From Hysterium pulicare CBS 123377 (Eukaryota; Ascomycota; Dothideomycetes; Hysteriales; Hysteriaceae): DNA of 64,000 bases. The notes beneath the pieces were generated by a model, which was given only the letters and a program-made list of their open reading frames with translations, ran no database searches and had not been told where the DNA came from. Location of the stretch: positions 1 through 64,000 of the forward strand of contig AJFK01000721.1 of assembly GCA_000467715.1 (NCBI GenBank), given 5' to 3'. This document shows positions 34,524 to 48,506 of the stretch, piece after piece. How positions within the stretch are numbered: position 1 is the stretch's first letter; each line of letters starts with the position of its first letter. The translations under genes were made by a program, and so were the position numbers.

Positions 34524-35181
34524 GATGGAAGAACTAGGATAGCAAACAAGATGGCGTGGTAGTCGAGAAGCTCCCTAAGTGAAGGCGCAGTACTGAATTG
34601 CATGCTGGTAAGAGGATGAAAGGTGTATAGGTACAAAGAGGGGAGAAATGACGGCACGATCCGGCCGTGTAGGGAGGACTCTTGTAAATTTAGATAGAGA
34701 AGCCAGGATTAAGGACCCTCATAGATTCATCGATATAAAGCATCGTTCATCGTCACTGTAATTATATCTTTAAGCTTTATTGATTCAAAGTTTGAGAGCT
34801 GAGGTTGGGAAAAGCAAGCCGTCAATTCTTACTAAGCCCGAGATTTTTAATCCCGAATAGGAAGCTAAGAGCGAACATGTGATCGCTTGGACTTGCTTCT
34901 GTTTAAACTCATCTCAACCTGGGGAATTGTAAGACTGGAAATACAATTGGTACCGCATTATGGCAATGAGAACCATTCCGGCATATAGATCATGCAGGGA
35001 GTAGTACATATGTGAATGTTAAATCAGGGTCAGCCCTAACTATGTTGGGTAGCAGAAGCGAGCGGACCCTTAAATTGCGAGAGCCAAGAACGCGTCGTAA
35101 GAAAGTTGACCAGCTTCACAGCTACGGGCAATCTCACAACTCACGAATCGTTACTCCTTTCACTACCATGCAGCGCTCCCA
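34524..35181. other. Divergent promoter between the Zn2Cys6 gene and the transporter gene
   Basis: A 658-bp interval between two divergent starts. No gene, RNA or repeat recognised. Confidence 0.45.
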
Positions 35182-36915
35182 ATGAACCGAACGCGTCCGT
35201 TCACTCGTGCTGGCAACAACTTCTTCAAACCAGCCTTCCAATACCTCAATCTCTCCGGCTCCTCCTCGTCCTCTAAAAAGTCCTCGAAACGTCGCTCGAA
35301 CTCCGCAAGCTCTCTCGATGACACAGATACCTCTGACATAGAACGTTACGCTGCCATGGACACAGCTACCTCTCGAGCTTCGCATAGTTCGAAAAATTCC
35401 TTTTCAGAATTGCAAGCGGGCGTCCCGCTTATAGACATTTCGAGGACTCCTTCCCCCTATCCTCGTTCACGGAGCGCTGCGCAGAGTGAGGACGAGGATG
35501 AGGAGTTTGAGCCTCCGAGTAGCATACGTCCGCTAGTGAGCAGCGATGTTGGCAGAGGAGGTGCGGGATTGTGGACGTGCATCCGGAGACCTGGTGGGTT
35601 AGGCGGATTTTTCTTCGGGACCTGGCTGGGTTGGCAGATATGGGTTGGATTATTGGTTTTTTGGGTGGGCGGCTGTAGCTTTGGTCTGTTGCTCATGAAT
35701 CGATTCCTTCTATTAACGGGAGTGTACAAGTATGTATCACAGAAGTTCTTCGACGAAGCCAGCATTAACTGAATCTAGATTTCCTTTCCCATGGACTGCA
35801 ACGTACGTCCAACTTGTACTTACGCACATCCTTCTATTAGGCTCGGCAAGCCTTACACGAGTTCTTGGAGGACCGCTTAGGAAGCTCGGATTCGGTGCTG
35901 CAGTTGCACCGTCCTTACCTGCAGCTCCACCGGGTGGGGCCTACAGAGGAGCAACGAAGGGCGGACTCCGTATATTAAATTTTGGCCGATGGTTGGCAAA
36001 TGGCACAGGAGGAATTGCTGGAGGAGGTATATTTGAGTTTGACAGGCATGTTGCAAGGCAGGTGTTACCGCTGGCTGTTGTCTATCTTGGGAAGGTGGTT
36101 CTCAGCAATATCTCATTCGCGTAAGATGATGTTGTCTCCTTTTTGGCTGGATAACATTCCATTCTGACTGAAGCTACAGGTATGCACAGTTCCCGATCTA
36201 CCAACTTTCTCGCATAGGTGTCGTACCCCTCGCCCTCATCTTCTCAGCTTTGTGGCAAAGAGAGACCTACAGCACGTCAACCCTCTCCTCCGCGCTCATC
36301 GCAACATTCAATCTCCTCCTCTCCAGCATCCGCCCTCACATTCGTGTTACCTGGGAAAGCATCGTTTTCGGAGTCATCTCGTCTGTCTTTGTGGCTGCAT
36401 ACCCCATAGTCCTCCTGAGCACCTACCGTAAACTCGTTGGTGGCCTTGTCCCTCAAGGAGATGTGCTTACAGGCTACCCGTCCAATTCGTCGGACGAATC
36501 CTCCTCCAACCGCGAAGAAACCCGCGCATACTGGCGCGCCCTACACTATACCTCCCTTATCTCCATCCTCATATTAACACCCGTCGTTCTCTTTTCCGGT
36601 GAAGTCAGCAACATTCTCCGCAACTGCTATATTCTCGATGTTCCGTTCTTCTGGTTGTTGACGTGGTGTGGTGCTATTGGTTCATGGTCTGTTTTTGCGA
36701 GTTACCTGCTGTTGATCAAAGCGACGAGCCCGCTTACGGCGACCTTTATTGCTGTGCCGAGAGGTGCGTTTCAGCTGGTTATGCTGAGTTACTTCAAAAT
36801 GCCTGTGCATAGTTGGGTGGGAGTGAGTCTTTGCTGGGTTACCAGCTTGTGGTTTCTGGCTGCAAGAAGAAATGAGGGAAGGAGTTTGGATAGGTTGAGG
36901 TTGGAAGGCAGGTGA
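35182..36915 (+). CDS. Drug/metabolite-superfamily transporter (nucleotide-sugar / triose-phosphate type)
   Basis: Three exons (35182-35729, 35779-36120, 36180-36915), introns 49 and 59 nt, give 541 aa. After a Ser-rich N-terminal tail of about 125 residues, roughly ten membrane segments follow. The first is GLLVFWVGGCSFGLLLMNRFLL, and exon 2 opens with KFPFPWTATYVQLVLTHI, the helix after the first loop in the TPT/nucleotide-sugar family. The C-terminal repeat includes SNILRNCYILDVPFFWLLTW and KATSPLTATFIAVPRGAFQ, with the SPLTATF motif typical of these carriers. Golgi or ER location is likely from the family; the substrate cannot be read off. The tail NEGRSLDRLRLEGR is basic. Confidence 0.8.
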
Positions 36916-39307
36916 TATAGCGCTCCAGGAGCGAGGACTACCTCCAACCTTCCAATTCTCGACAAAGCGTTCAAGAGATGTACATATCAGTTCTGGAGAC
37001 CTGAAGCGTATATTTCGGCATTGGGACGGCGTAATATTTTTGCTTGAGCATCAGACTGACGACTGAGATAATCATAGAAGTGTTTTCTTGGAGCTTGGCA
37101 AACAAGCTAGGACCCTATTCATTTTCACTGTATATGGCTTTGCTTTGGGAGATAACTTTAAGATCTTACCATGGTCATCAGCTTTGGGGGAAGATGAACC
37201 ATGGAATGAACGGCTGCTGCTCCGAACAACGTAACCCAAATTATTACAGGGAGCAGGCATATTAATCTGAGCCCAGTTCACCTTCTTCCTTTTTGCTGCA
37301 TCTCCACAACATCAGCCTCACCGCTATCCCCTCAATCGCGGTTTCAATTGGTAAAACATCGTAAATACAACTGTTACTTTCGTCTATTCTCTCTGCTCTA
37401 GAGACAAAAGGACCGCATCCCCCTCTAACTGGAGCAAATGTGGCTCTCGTCGATGATACCTTCCATTGACATTACTCTCATACCGATGAGAGAGTCAGAT
37501 CCAGAACAGCGTGTAGCATCTCGGGGTCTCTCCTAGTCAGGTTCAATCTATTTTTCTGCATCAACGGCATCTCCCCCTGGCCAAGATCGTGGGTTCCGCA
37601 CATTTCGATCGCTGATCGTCCCACCTCTACATTTCCAGCCTTCGTTCGTCCCGTCACCCCAATTCAAGTCTTTCACTCCTTCCGGCTTTGAATTCTCCGT
37701 GAATCTCCTCTACGGGGCGGTTTTGTCTTATCAGAAGGAGTTTTCTGGGCATTTCTTGGAAATATTGAATGATCGACGGAGGCTAGCCGAAATGGGGAGG
37801 TCAACTTGCTCCACGGCCTTTTATGTTTAACATCAGCATCTTCCGACAGTCAGACGACTGTAAAGAAGCTCGCTAGAACTACTTTCTATTATACTACCTA
37901 CTCTCAGCCAGCTAGAAGTGTAAAGATAACCGCCACGTCGAAAAAGGAAGGCCAGAGTGAGCATTATACTTCGGTGTGGTCAAGTCCTCTAGGATTAAAG
38001 CCTCCTTCCTCTCTATTGGCCAACTTCCAAGCACACTACTTGCAGCAGAGGGTTGCTGATCAGGTCACAGGATAACACATCTGTGCTGCACATCTTCCGA
38101 ACCTTTCCATGCCCCCCAAAGACTGGCCCTTTAGCTTATTTTCTGCTTCTCGCCGGATTGACGCTCTGAATCCAGGGTCAGACGGCGAGAACAAGATCCG
38201 TCACTGCTGAGCGTACCAAAGTCTCCATTGCGTTCTTGGTTCGGCCTATAGGTTGTGTTCCTACCTTGAACAGTGGAATAAAGCCTTAACCCCTTCAGTC
38301 GATCTTGCTAAGGAGAGATGGCCTTGCTAAGCGAAAGAGAGACGGCTCGTCCCGTTCAACGTCCCACGGATTGTCAGGGTGTGGCGTTTGCATATCAGGA
38401 TTCTGTTATACCTGCAGCCTGATCGCTTCTTAATCTGCACTACCCGGTGCAGAGCATCTGGTCTTTGGCAGTCCAGGTCAATAGCTATCGATGTTCTCAG
38501 CCTTGAGCCACGGAATTGAGCTTAAAGAGAGAATTATGCTGGCGTCACTGGTGTGTGGGGAATTTTGCCGGGTCAAGCTATCGGCCTAAAATTGGTTGAA
38601 TGCTTGACTAATCTTCTAGAACTCACCGTTGCTGTCTCAAGCAGTCTTCCCATGTCAAGGGAAGGCTTATCGGGACTGGGGTTCAGGAACAGCTTGGCAT
38701 CGGTGCAGTCAACCTGTTACACTTCACAGCTGCCCTAACTCTACTTGCCAAGACGTGTGCCTTGAACATGTATCCCGCTGGATATTCCACTCCGCTGCGA
38801 ACTGCGTCCGAAACCGGTAGGATAGCAATTTATCCTGCTCGTGCCAAGGCCATCCATTGTGAAAACCTACAGCATTCCCACCCGGGCCAAGAACAATCCC
38901 ACCATGGGCTTTCTCACATTCCCAATCATGAAGAACTCGCCATAGCCTCACCATTGACGGAATTGAGCTACTGCGTATCACCTCCCTAGCTTGGAAGGAA
39001 CCAAGACATCTGGTCGTCCTTGAGCTGCCATTTTGCTATTCTAAAGCGCCGTTGAAGTGGGATTATCTTTGGTGAACAGTTATACTTTTTGAAGCCGAGT
39101 GCGAACGGATAACCTAATAAGGAATGTCAGGTTCACTTAGAGTGCCTGAAGCTGATCGCCACCAGAGTAGACCTAAAAAACCTAAATTATAAAAGGTGAA
39201 GGATATTTCTTCACCTGTTCTGATAGCTTCAATCAAACTCATTTATTCATTATTTCAAAGAACTTTCTCTCTCTTGGTTCCAGTAGCCTCTACTTCAATC
39301 ACCAGCC
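36916..39307. other. Gene-poor interval of 2.4 kb before the subtilisin gene
   Basis: Only short frames without coding character on either strand. A small perfect hairpin (7-bp stem, 4-nt loop) sits at 37475-37492. The last 120 bp hold a TATA box and a CT-rich leader for the protease. I see no terminal inverted repeats or transposase remnants. Confidence 0.45.
39188..39195 (+). promoter_or_regulatory. TATA box of the subtilisin gene
   Basis: TATAAAAG lies 113 bp upstream of the ATG at 39308, followed by a pyrimidine-rich stretch (39260-39285) where transcription would be expected to begin. Confidence 0.6.
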
Positions 39308-40702
<1,395 letters not shown>

Positions 40703-41150
40703 GTTTCAGGGAAGCATTGTAAAGAGGGCATTTGCATGGGGATGATCATGTGGCGATTATGGTATGGCTCAAGGTCCTTGAAAGGGTTTTCAAGGAGATT
40801 TTCACGATTTTTCTCTTTTGTGTGCTTTGCATCAAGTCACATATTCCTTCAGATTAGACATCTTTCTTTCAATATATTGCTCTTGCAAGTGTTTTTGGTC
40901 TAAACTCCTGGTGAACTTTAAAGCATCATTCTGGATCACGCATGTGAATCCGCTTTGAGAAGTTTGTCATAAGCAAAATATCTGCTCATTCCTGTACGAC
41001 TTCCTTAGTCGAGAAGAGAGATTCACACTACCATGAACGTAATCTAGGTGCTGTAAGCTATCTTCGGTAATTACTTCCTATTTTTCATATTGATCCTATC
41101 CTCTGGTGGTCTCACCAGCAATACATCTTCCGTCCACTTGAAGCATATTG
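40703..41150. other. Convergent 3' region between the subtilisin and the next gene
   Basis: AT-rich 3' flank, probably both 3' UTRs. No gene seen. Confidence 0.45.
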
Positions 41151-42086
41151 CTACCATTCAGTGCCCCAAACGCCGTCATACTCAGCAATATAACTAACAA
41201 CCCTAACAACATCACGCGGCTGAACCTCCACCCCGCCCCTCTCCCTCACAGCCTCAACCAACATCGCCCGCACGCTCTCCACCCGACCCTTCGTTATCTC
41301 AGATAGAGTCGCCAGTCCAGTAGCCAACGAGTTTGACCACGCAGTAGGTTTCACAATCGTTGGAATAAGCTGGTCTTGCTTGATATGCCAGTTCTTCTCG
41401 ATCATTTGGACGCGGGTTTCGCGGCTGTAGTGTCGGATTGGGTTTGTGGGTGCGGAGTGGGCTGGGCGGCGGTTTTTGAATTTTCGATCCGCCAGGAAGG
41501 ATTTGGCGTTCGAGATGGCTTGTTCTTCGGTATAAGTGATTGAGGATGGGAAGCATTCGGGCTGAGGAGCGGTATCGGGAACATTAGGCTCGTCGGGCAT
41601 GGCATGGCTTTGTGTCGTCCCTGATTTTCCCCTCCGAATCCTTCCCAAAGCTATCTCAATATCTCGACTCGTAATCGCGATGATGTGTCCGTCTTCGTCT
41701 TGACGTCGTTCCTCCACCGCATTAACCATGAACTCCTTCGCCGTTCTCAAATCTCCTTTCGTCTCTCTCGACAGAAACGCCAACTCTTCCAATACTTGAA
41801 AGTCCCACGAGCAAGGATTCGAGAGTCCGTACATGCCCTCTTGTCCAAGGATAGCGCTTCCCATCGTCCACCAAGAAGTCACGATCCAAGGCCGATAGGC
41901 TTGGGGGATCGCGTCGACGAGGTCACAGGCCCAGTTTTGGCGGATTTCTTGCATGTAGGTTTCGCGTAGAGCCTGGGATTTGGGAGGGAGCCATGATGGT
42001 TTTTCATATAGGTACGCAGGCAAGCCGTCACCGAAGTCATAGTTTAGTGGTCTCTTTAGCCGCGTATGAGGGCCAAAGGGAAGCAT
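41151..42086 (-). CDS. Uncharacterised fungal protein
   Basis: Single exon, 311 aa, no domain I recognise. The first 130 residues are Trp/Tyr-rich (SWLPPKSQALRETYMQEIRQ, then WACDLVDAIPQAYRPWIVTS) and appear globular. A central Ser/Pro-rich part separates two segments that look like internal duplications: EIRQNWACDLVDAIP... and MIEKNWHIKQDQLIPTIV..., each followed by a W-S motif and a basic VxxRREx stretch (FMVNAVEERRQDEDGHII and MLVEAVRERGGVEVQPRD). The duplication is my reading. No signal peptide or membrane helix. Confidence 0.65.
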   Translation of the reverse strand: MLPFGPHTRLKRPLNYDFGDGLPAYLYEKPSWLPPKSQALRETYMQEIRQNWACDLVDAIPQAYRPWIVTSWWTMGSAILGQEGMYGLSNPCSWDFQVLEELAFLSRETKGDLRTAKEFMVNAVEERRQDEDGHIIAITSRDIEIALGRIRRGKSGTTQSHAMPDEPNVPDTAPQPECFPSSITYTEEQAISNAKSFLADRKFKNRRPAHSAPTNPIRHYSRETRVQMIEKNWHIKQDQLIPTIVKPTAWSNSLATGLATLSEITKGRVESVRAMLVEAVRERGGVEVQPRDVVRVVSYIAEYDGVWGTEW

Positions 42087-42740
42087 GGTGGGCTATTTAT
42101 TGATGTTGTGAAGCGCCGAGGGGTCTGATTGAAGAATGAGAAGATTACTTTGCCTCGCTTGTCTTTGCGCGCGTGGAAACGGATGAAGGACGCTGACGTA
42201 AGAGAAGAAAGGTGGTCACCACAAACTACCAAAGTGAAAATCATTTGATCTTTCCTATTTTCGAGAGGATGAATTGAGGATTGAAAGTGAAGGGAAGACG
42301 TTCGCTAATGTGTATTTTCAAGCCATCTAGACCAAGCTATCAGATGAAAGGGGTATTGTCAAATTATCACATACCATAAACAATTTCCATGCTCTTCTCA
42401 CCAAGGAGTCACCTTTTCATGTCATAAGTATAAAATTACGTTAACATCAGATATGGATTGAGGAAGCAATCATCTACGGAACGGAGAAACATCCAAATCC
42501 CTATAAACACCTTGCTATGCCCCCGAACCTTGGTGAAACTCCGCAGGAGTAGAAACTGTGAGAGCGGGTATACAGATTCCCGTGAATAGCGATAAAGTTC
42601 AGTCTAGTAATGTTGTCGAAAAGAGTATGGGTTGGTATATTGTAGATGCTGCCCAAGAGAAGGGTATGTCGGTATCCTGTAGCTATTGTTTGAAAAGAAG
42701 TCTTGGTTGCTATCTTGACGATGTTGGTTTGGATGTAGAA
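42087..42740. other. Intergenic region between two minus-strand genes
   Basis: About 650 bp containing the promoter of the uncharacterised gene and the 3' UTR of the SYLF/SH3 gene. Nothing else seen. Confidence 0.45.
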
Positions 42741-44194
42741 CTACCCAGTCTCGACATAGTTGCTGCAACGCGTCAGTAAGCTTTACTTTTGTGGAGGTGC
42801 GAACTGCGAAGTGCGTACCTTGGGAATATTCCCTCACGCTCCCCAATCCTCCCCGTCCACCAATCCGTCTCATTGTCAGTCCTCTTGATGATAGTGATAA
42901 CTTCTCCCTTCTTGAAACCCAAATCTCCCGGCTGGTCCGGCTCAAAAGTGAACTTAGCAACTGCCTGATCTGCTCCCATAGTCGCCTTTTTCCCTCCAAA
43001 GACTGGCTTGGGCGCCGTGGGTCTGCTGGGCTTTGGCTTATCGCTGAAGCTATAGTCATCGCTGAAACCTGTATTACTACGCGTACGACTCTCCATTCTG
43101 TCGAAGGTCTCGCCAGGATTAGCTCTGGTGGTGAAAGAGCGGTTGATACCGGCCTGGGTAGGTGATCGGTCATAGACGTCGTCGGCCCACGTGCTTGCTC
43201 GCGAAGGTTTGTCGCGGTAAACATATTCGTCATCCTGACCGACTGATCCCGTACGGTTCGATCTGACGCCCTCGCCCATGGCTGAGCCTCTCCTCCCTTG
43301 CCATACCACATCCTCATGCGCTTCGTCATACACTGGAATGTCATTGTACATGGCGTCGGCGGATGTGCTTCCTGCAACACCGGCAAAGACTCTTGAGTTC
43401 AGAACCCGCATGAGGGGTTCTGCAGCCGGAGGTACGCCCACTTGTCCGCTCAGCAATTCTCTGGCTGTCCATCTCCTTCCGTAGAGTTTCTCGTTCGCAT
43501 CTCGCCGCTCAATGATGGCACTACCTTCCAAACTGACACCAGCAAACAATCCCTTTGTCTTGCTGTAACTAAATATACCAGCTACACTCTTCAAGCTTGC
43601 GGCGCCTGCCGCTTCTGCGTTGCGTCCGACCGGTCCAGCTGCTATTGAGACATTGCCTCCAAGTGTGAGCGATCCGGCTTGGGCGAAGGTTTTGACGGCG
43701 CTGGCGTCATTCAGAATGAAGACGAAATCGGTAAGTTCGAATCCGATCTGACCGCCGAAACCTCCGCCTACGGTTCCGATAGCGGTGGGTGCGGACCACG
43801 TTCCGTCTGCAAGGCGAGCAACGACGACGCCGGAGCCAAAACGAGCCGTGCCCAGGAAGCCAGCCTTGAAGACTGTGAGAATTGCAAGACCCTATTATGA
43901 GTAAATGTATTAGTACATGATCGTTTCAGCCTCGAGTTGCGGGACTGATGGTCTGTGCCGCAATGTCTGAGTTGGAGAGAATAGAGTGGATTCGTACCTT
44001 TGCATTTGCGAGGATCTGTGGAGGAATTATCTTGTCGGGTCCAAAGGCTTGTCGAGGATCCACGAATGAAGCAAGAATCTTTCCAGTCTTCCTGCATTCG
44101 CCTGGGGAAATGTCAGCGGGGTTGCAGGAAATGTGGTAGCGAACGTCTTACTCCTCATAGAAGAGGGCAGAGGGTTGTTGAGCCCCATAGGCAT
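42741..44194 (-). CDS. YSC84: SYLF and SH3 domain protein (Ysc84/Lsb3-like)
   Basis: Four exons (44194-44152, 44101-43998, 43891-42819, 42762-42741), introns 50, 106 and 56 nt, give 413 aa; an ATG two codons downstream may be used instead. The SYLF domain binds lipid and actin and fills the N-terminal half: MGLNNPLPSSMR, DPRQAFGPDKIIPPQILANAKGLAILTVFKAGFLG and GSGVVVARLADGTWSAPTA, then the GGFGGQIGFELTDFVFILN block. The C terminus is an SH3 domain (KFTFEPDQPGDLGFKKGEVI, TDWWTGRIGEREGIFPSNYVETG) whose last residues come from a 22-nt final exon. A Ser-rich linker joins the two. By family it acts in cortical actin patches and endocytosis. Confidence 0.94.
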
Positions 44195-45104
44195 CGATTT
44201 GGCTCTGATCTGGAACTCTGTTAAAGAATTGCGTAGGGTAACCAGAAGTGTTTTATGGAGGAGGAGGGGCGAGGTCAGGCAAGCAACTTGTTTCGTTTCG
44301 GATGACGCGGGTTAGTGGCGCAGCTTTGAGCTTTGAGCTTTGATATCTTGGCGAAATTGTATACCCTCAAGTAGTTGGCTTTGACAACGATAATGCAGAG
44401 AATTTGTTAATTTGGTCGGGTGCTATCACGTAGTCTACTATACAGTGCTCTGTACTTCATACAACTGGCTAAGTATATGCCACTCACACTGGGGTGTAGC
44501 AAATTGTTAGACGCTGGGCCGGGTATTAACCTCTTAACAACCCTTTTTGCTGAGCGCACATAGTAGCTGAGCTTGGTATTGCGATTTCAGGAGAATATCT
44601 AGCCCTCAGCGGATGTCGAAGCTGTTGTTCGCATAACCTTCTGTTGTTGGCTGGAATCTCTCTGGTTTCTTGGATGGCTTTTGCTGTCATGTCTCTTTCG
44701 GATACTCGAGCTTCGTCGTACCTCTATCATCTAACAATCGATTTGTGTATACTATATGTCTATCCGAGCACGCTCGTACATTTATCTCCACCGAAAAGCC
44801 AAGGTCAGGATTCTCCACCTATAGAGAAGTGAATGCAGGTGACGGGACGGTCACTGAGGTGTATGATAGACACTAAGATATTCTCGGCTAGTGCGGGGCT
44901 CGCTCCGTTGATGCCCCCACCACTGACCAAGGACAACACAACCGTGACAACGCTGCGAAGAGCCTCAAACAACGCATTCACCTTCATTCACCGCCTTAAA
45001 ACATTTATCCTGCGAGCCTCAGAAATACATCCTTTTCCCACTGCATAGTATTCCTTCATCCTAGACACTCCATCTACTCGGAACGCTCTCTAGCAATCTC
45101 CAAT
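44195..45104. other. Divergent promoter between the SYLF/SH3 gene and HBS1
   Basis: About 0.9 kb. A small 7-bp repeat (three copies of TTTGAGC-like sequence near 44322-44342) is the only structure seen. Confidence 0.45.
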
Positions 45105-47975
45105 ATGCCTCCAAAGTCGGGCCACCAAAGAATGAAAGCCGTTGGCTATGAGGATGACGATGTTTACAGCGACGAGGATTACTCTGAGGAGGAAGGAGAT
45201 GGTTAGTAGTTGTGTGGTTCTAAATGAGCAGTAAACATAGTAATTGTCTATAGGAATGAGTCCAGAAGACAAAGGTGCGACAACACTGCATTCCACTAGC
45301 TTCTTACTTGCACACCGTTCTCACTACCTATTCCACTCTAGAACAAATGCGATTAGGCACAATAAGGGTCAAAGAAGCTCTAGGGTCAGAAACATCAGTG
45401 CCGGACACAGAAATACAGGAGTCTCTATGGCATTATTACTTTGACGTGGACAAATCGGTGACGTATCTAAAGAGTATGGCACTCATCGCTCATCGCGCGT
45501 CTCGACCTGGAGCTCATGAGAAGCTAGATAAGCACGCACCCAAAAAGGCTACCGCACAACCGAAGACACAGAAACCAGTGTCAAAGTTTGATCAAGCTGC
45601 TGGTGCTGCTGCGAAAGCACAAACAAAAAGCGCGTCAGGTGAGCCTATAATTTCCTACACTCGTGAACAATATGAATGTGCTGCCCTCCCTCCCGGCCCG
45701 GAAACTGGTATGTAATACTGTCGTCTTGTATCCCCGCAGGTCCATATATCCAGACTATCTTCGAGTTCAAATGGATCTTAACTCTGTTCAGGAGAAGTTT
45801 GCTCATATCCGGTTCCTCCATTTGTTTCGATGAATCATACGCCTCTCTCCGCTGCCGAGTTCTTCAAAGATACTCCTTGGTTAAACGTGCCTCTACAGCG
45901 ACTTGGAAACATAATTGTGGAGCCTCTATTCCCTCGCGGCGGACTGCTTGGAGGCTCTTCGAAACCCTCGAAACTTGCTGCTCTTGCTGCAGCAAGGAAG
46001 AAGAAACAGGAAGAGGCGAAGCAGGGGCCCGCGCCATCTTCTATTGGAAAGAGTCAAGACGCGGAGGCGGACAAAGCTGTGGCACTCCTTAATCGGCTGA
46101 GTGTTAAGGGAAAAGAGAACACCCCCAATGGTACGGGGCATGGAGGCCTTTTAGCACAATCGAAGCCCCTAAAACCTCCCCAAACCAGGTATCCAAGTCA
46201 CAGGAAACCACCAAGCCCGCCACCAGACAAAACCCGAGAGCAGCCTGAAACGGTGGAAGTAAAAGTTGCGCCTCCCGTAGACGTTCCGGACCTTCGGGCT
46301 AGTCCTTCAATTTTCGCAACCACCATGCTTGGATCCAGCCGTCCGGAATGCCGGAAACAGTCACAGGAGGGCAGCTTGTTTTCGTTGCCATATTCACATG
46401 CCAAAGCTTTTGCTGACTCCAATCCTTTTTCAGGGCCAAGCCCCGATGACATTGTCATGAACGCGCAGACGAAAGGTGCGCTGCATGGCTAGATTGCTGG
46501 CACCCAACTCTAATCCATACTAGGAAATAAAGCTAAGAAAGGAACTTCCAAACAACCTGCCGGGGACAAAACAAATGGCCTTGCGGACTCTGTATCGTCA
46601 CTATCGGTGGAAGAAACATCTAAAGTAAAGAGCAAAAATCTGAATGTATTAGAGGAATTCGAGAAGTCTAATATGAAAAGGATGGCAACTTTCGTGGTCA
46701 TTGGTAAGATCGATAAACCAGGGCTTGATAGTTCGCTTTGCTTACGAGTTCATAGGCCATGTCGATCATGGGAAAAGTACACTTATGGGCCGGCTGTTGT
46801 ATGATCTCAAAGTCGTTGATCAACGTTCTATCGACAAACTCCGCAAAGAAGCAGAGACCATCGGAAAGTCATCATTCGCCCTAGCATGGGTAATGGACCA
46901 GACGTCGGAAGAACGAAGTCGAGGAGTAACAGTAGATATTGCAACGAGCTACTTTGAAACAGAGAAAACGCGGTTCACAATTTTAGACGCGCCAGGGCAT
47001 CGCGACTTCATCCCAAATATGATATCGGGTGCTAGTCAAGCCGACTTCGCGGTCCTCGTCATTGATGCGGGTACCAACAGCTTCGAGTCAGGGCTTAAGG
47101 GCCAAACAAAAGAGCACGCATTACTAGTACGAAGCATGGGTGTGCAGCGCTTAGTGATCGCAGTAAATAAAATGGACACTGTATCCTGGAGTCAAGCTCG
47201 GTTCGAAGAAATATCACAACAAATGTCCGCCTTCCTAGTCTCTGCATCCTTCTCTCAGAAAAACCTCACCTTCATCCCCTGTGCCGGTCTCACAGGCGAA
47301 AACATCATTCGAGCACCACCAGAAGGCACAGTACCCGGAGACTGGTACCAAGGCCCCACACTCGTCGAAGCCCTCGACGCTTCCGAACCCGCAAAACGCG
47401 CTCTAACCCTCCCACTCCGCCTCACCATCTCCGACGTCTTCAAAGCCGTCATCACGAGTCCTATCTCTATATCCGGTCGCATCGACTCCGGATCTCTCCA
47501 AGTCGGCGACGTCATCGTAGCAATGCCATCCGGCGAATCCGCGACAATAAAAGGCATCGAAGTCGAAAGCGAGCCCGTAGATTGGGCCGTCGCAGGTCAG
47601 ATCCCAACACTCCACCTCACAAACATCGATCCCGTCCATCTCCGCCTCGGCGACATTATCTGTACTCCTTCGTCGCCCATCAAGAACATCAAGTCCTTCA
47701 CGGCTAAGATTTTGGCTTTCAATCATGTTTTACCGATGTCGGTGGATGTCTATAGAGGAAAGCTGAATGTGTCGGGGAAGGTGACGAATATGATTGCTGT
47801 GCTGAATAAGCAGAGTGGAGAGGTGGAGAAGCGGAAACCGAGGGTTGTAAAGCCGGGGTCTGTGGCTAGAGTGGTGGTGGAGTTGGAGAGGGATATGCCA
47901 TTGGAGAAGGGGGTTAGGGTTGTGCTTATGGCGGAAGGGAGTGCGGTTGCGGCGGGATTGTTGGAGGGGACTTAG
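45105..47975 (+). CDS. HBS1: Ribosome-rescue GTPase Hbs1 (eRF3/EF-1alpha family)
   Basis: Seven exons (45105-45201, 45254-45274, 45342-45473, 45528-45638, 45792-46475, 46524-46703, 46756-47975) splice in frame to 814 aa; exon 2 is only 21 nt. Hbs1 with Dom34 splits stalled ribosomes in no-go and non-stop decay. The N-terminal segment has the Hbs1 pattern GMSPEDKEQMRLGTIRVKEA and LWHYYFDVDKSVTYLKN. A linker with a PWLNVP and PRGGLLGGSS block follows. The GTPase domain shows GHVDHGKST (409-417), DAPGHRD (486-492) and NKMD (546-549), then two beta-barrel domains ending in VVVELERDMPLEKGVRVVLMAEG. The acceptor of exon 4 has an alternative 7 nt upstream (ATGAG), which would not keep the frame as well. 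Confidence 0.94.
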
Positions 47976-48506
47976 TTGCGAAGAGAGACTTTTTAAAGAG
48001 TAATACAGCAGCTGGACTCCTATATCCTAGAGTTGGAAGAGTGAGGGTTTCTTTTAAGGTCTTAATACTCACCGAGCCTCCCTATTCCCACGCCACAGCT
48101 GATCATGTTTTTGTTTTCGAATTCAAATCTGACAAGTCCCGTAATAGCCAAATGTTGAAGTGGTCGTTTGATCTGAAAGTACATACTTATTGGGGGTATA
48201 GGATTAAGGCAACAACAGAACAAACAAAAAAGCCATTGTAAAAACCAGACAACCCACCAACAAGGGCAGAATCCATCCATCCATCCATCATTTCTCCATC
48301 TAACAGTACACACGCATACATCGAATCCTATGCAAAAAATGCAAGCTCATAACCTATCCTATACACCATCTCGCTCGTTCACTCATTCACTCATTCGCTC
48401 GCTCGCTGGACAACAGTAAAAAACCACTTATTTTTTTTTTTGGCTTTTTCTTGGGAGGAGAGTGGCATGTTCCTCTTTTTTTTTCCGCATATATGCTTTC
48501 TAACCT
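47976..48506. other. Convergent 3' region with simple repeats
   Basis: Convergent 3' flanks. Holds ATCC-type microsatellite sequence near 48275-48292, a CTCATTCA/CGCT-type simple repeat near 48370-48408 and T-tracts near 48430 and 48476. Confidence 0.6.
48275..48408. repeat. Simple tetranucleotide repeats
   Basis: Four and more consecutive CCAT units near 48276-48290, and TCAT/CGCT tetranucleotide runs near 48370-48408 in the 3' flank. Confidence 0.6.

Noticed and set aside
37475-37492. Perfect 7-bp hairpin
   Set aside because: Too short and isolated to call a terminator, RNA or terminal inverted repeat.
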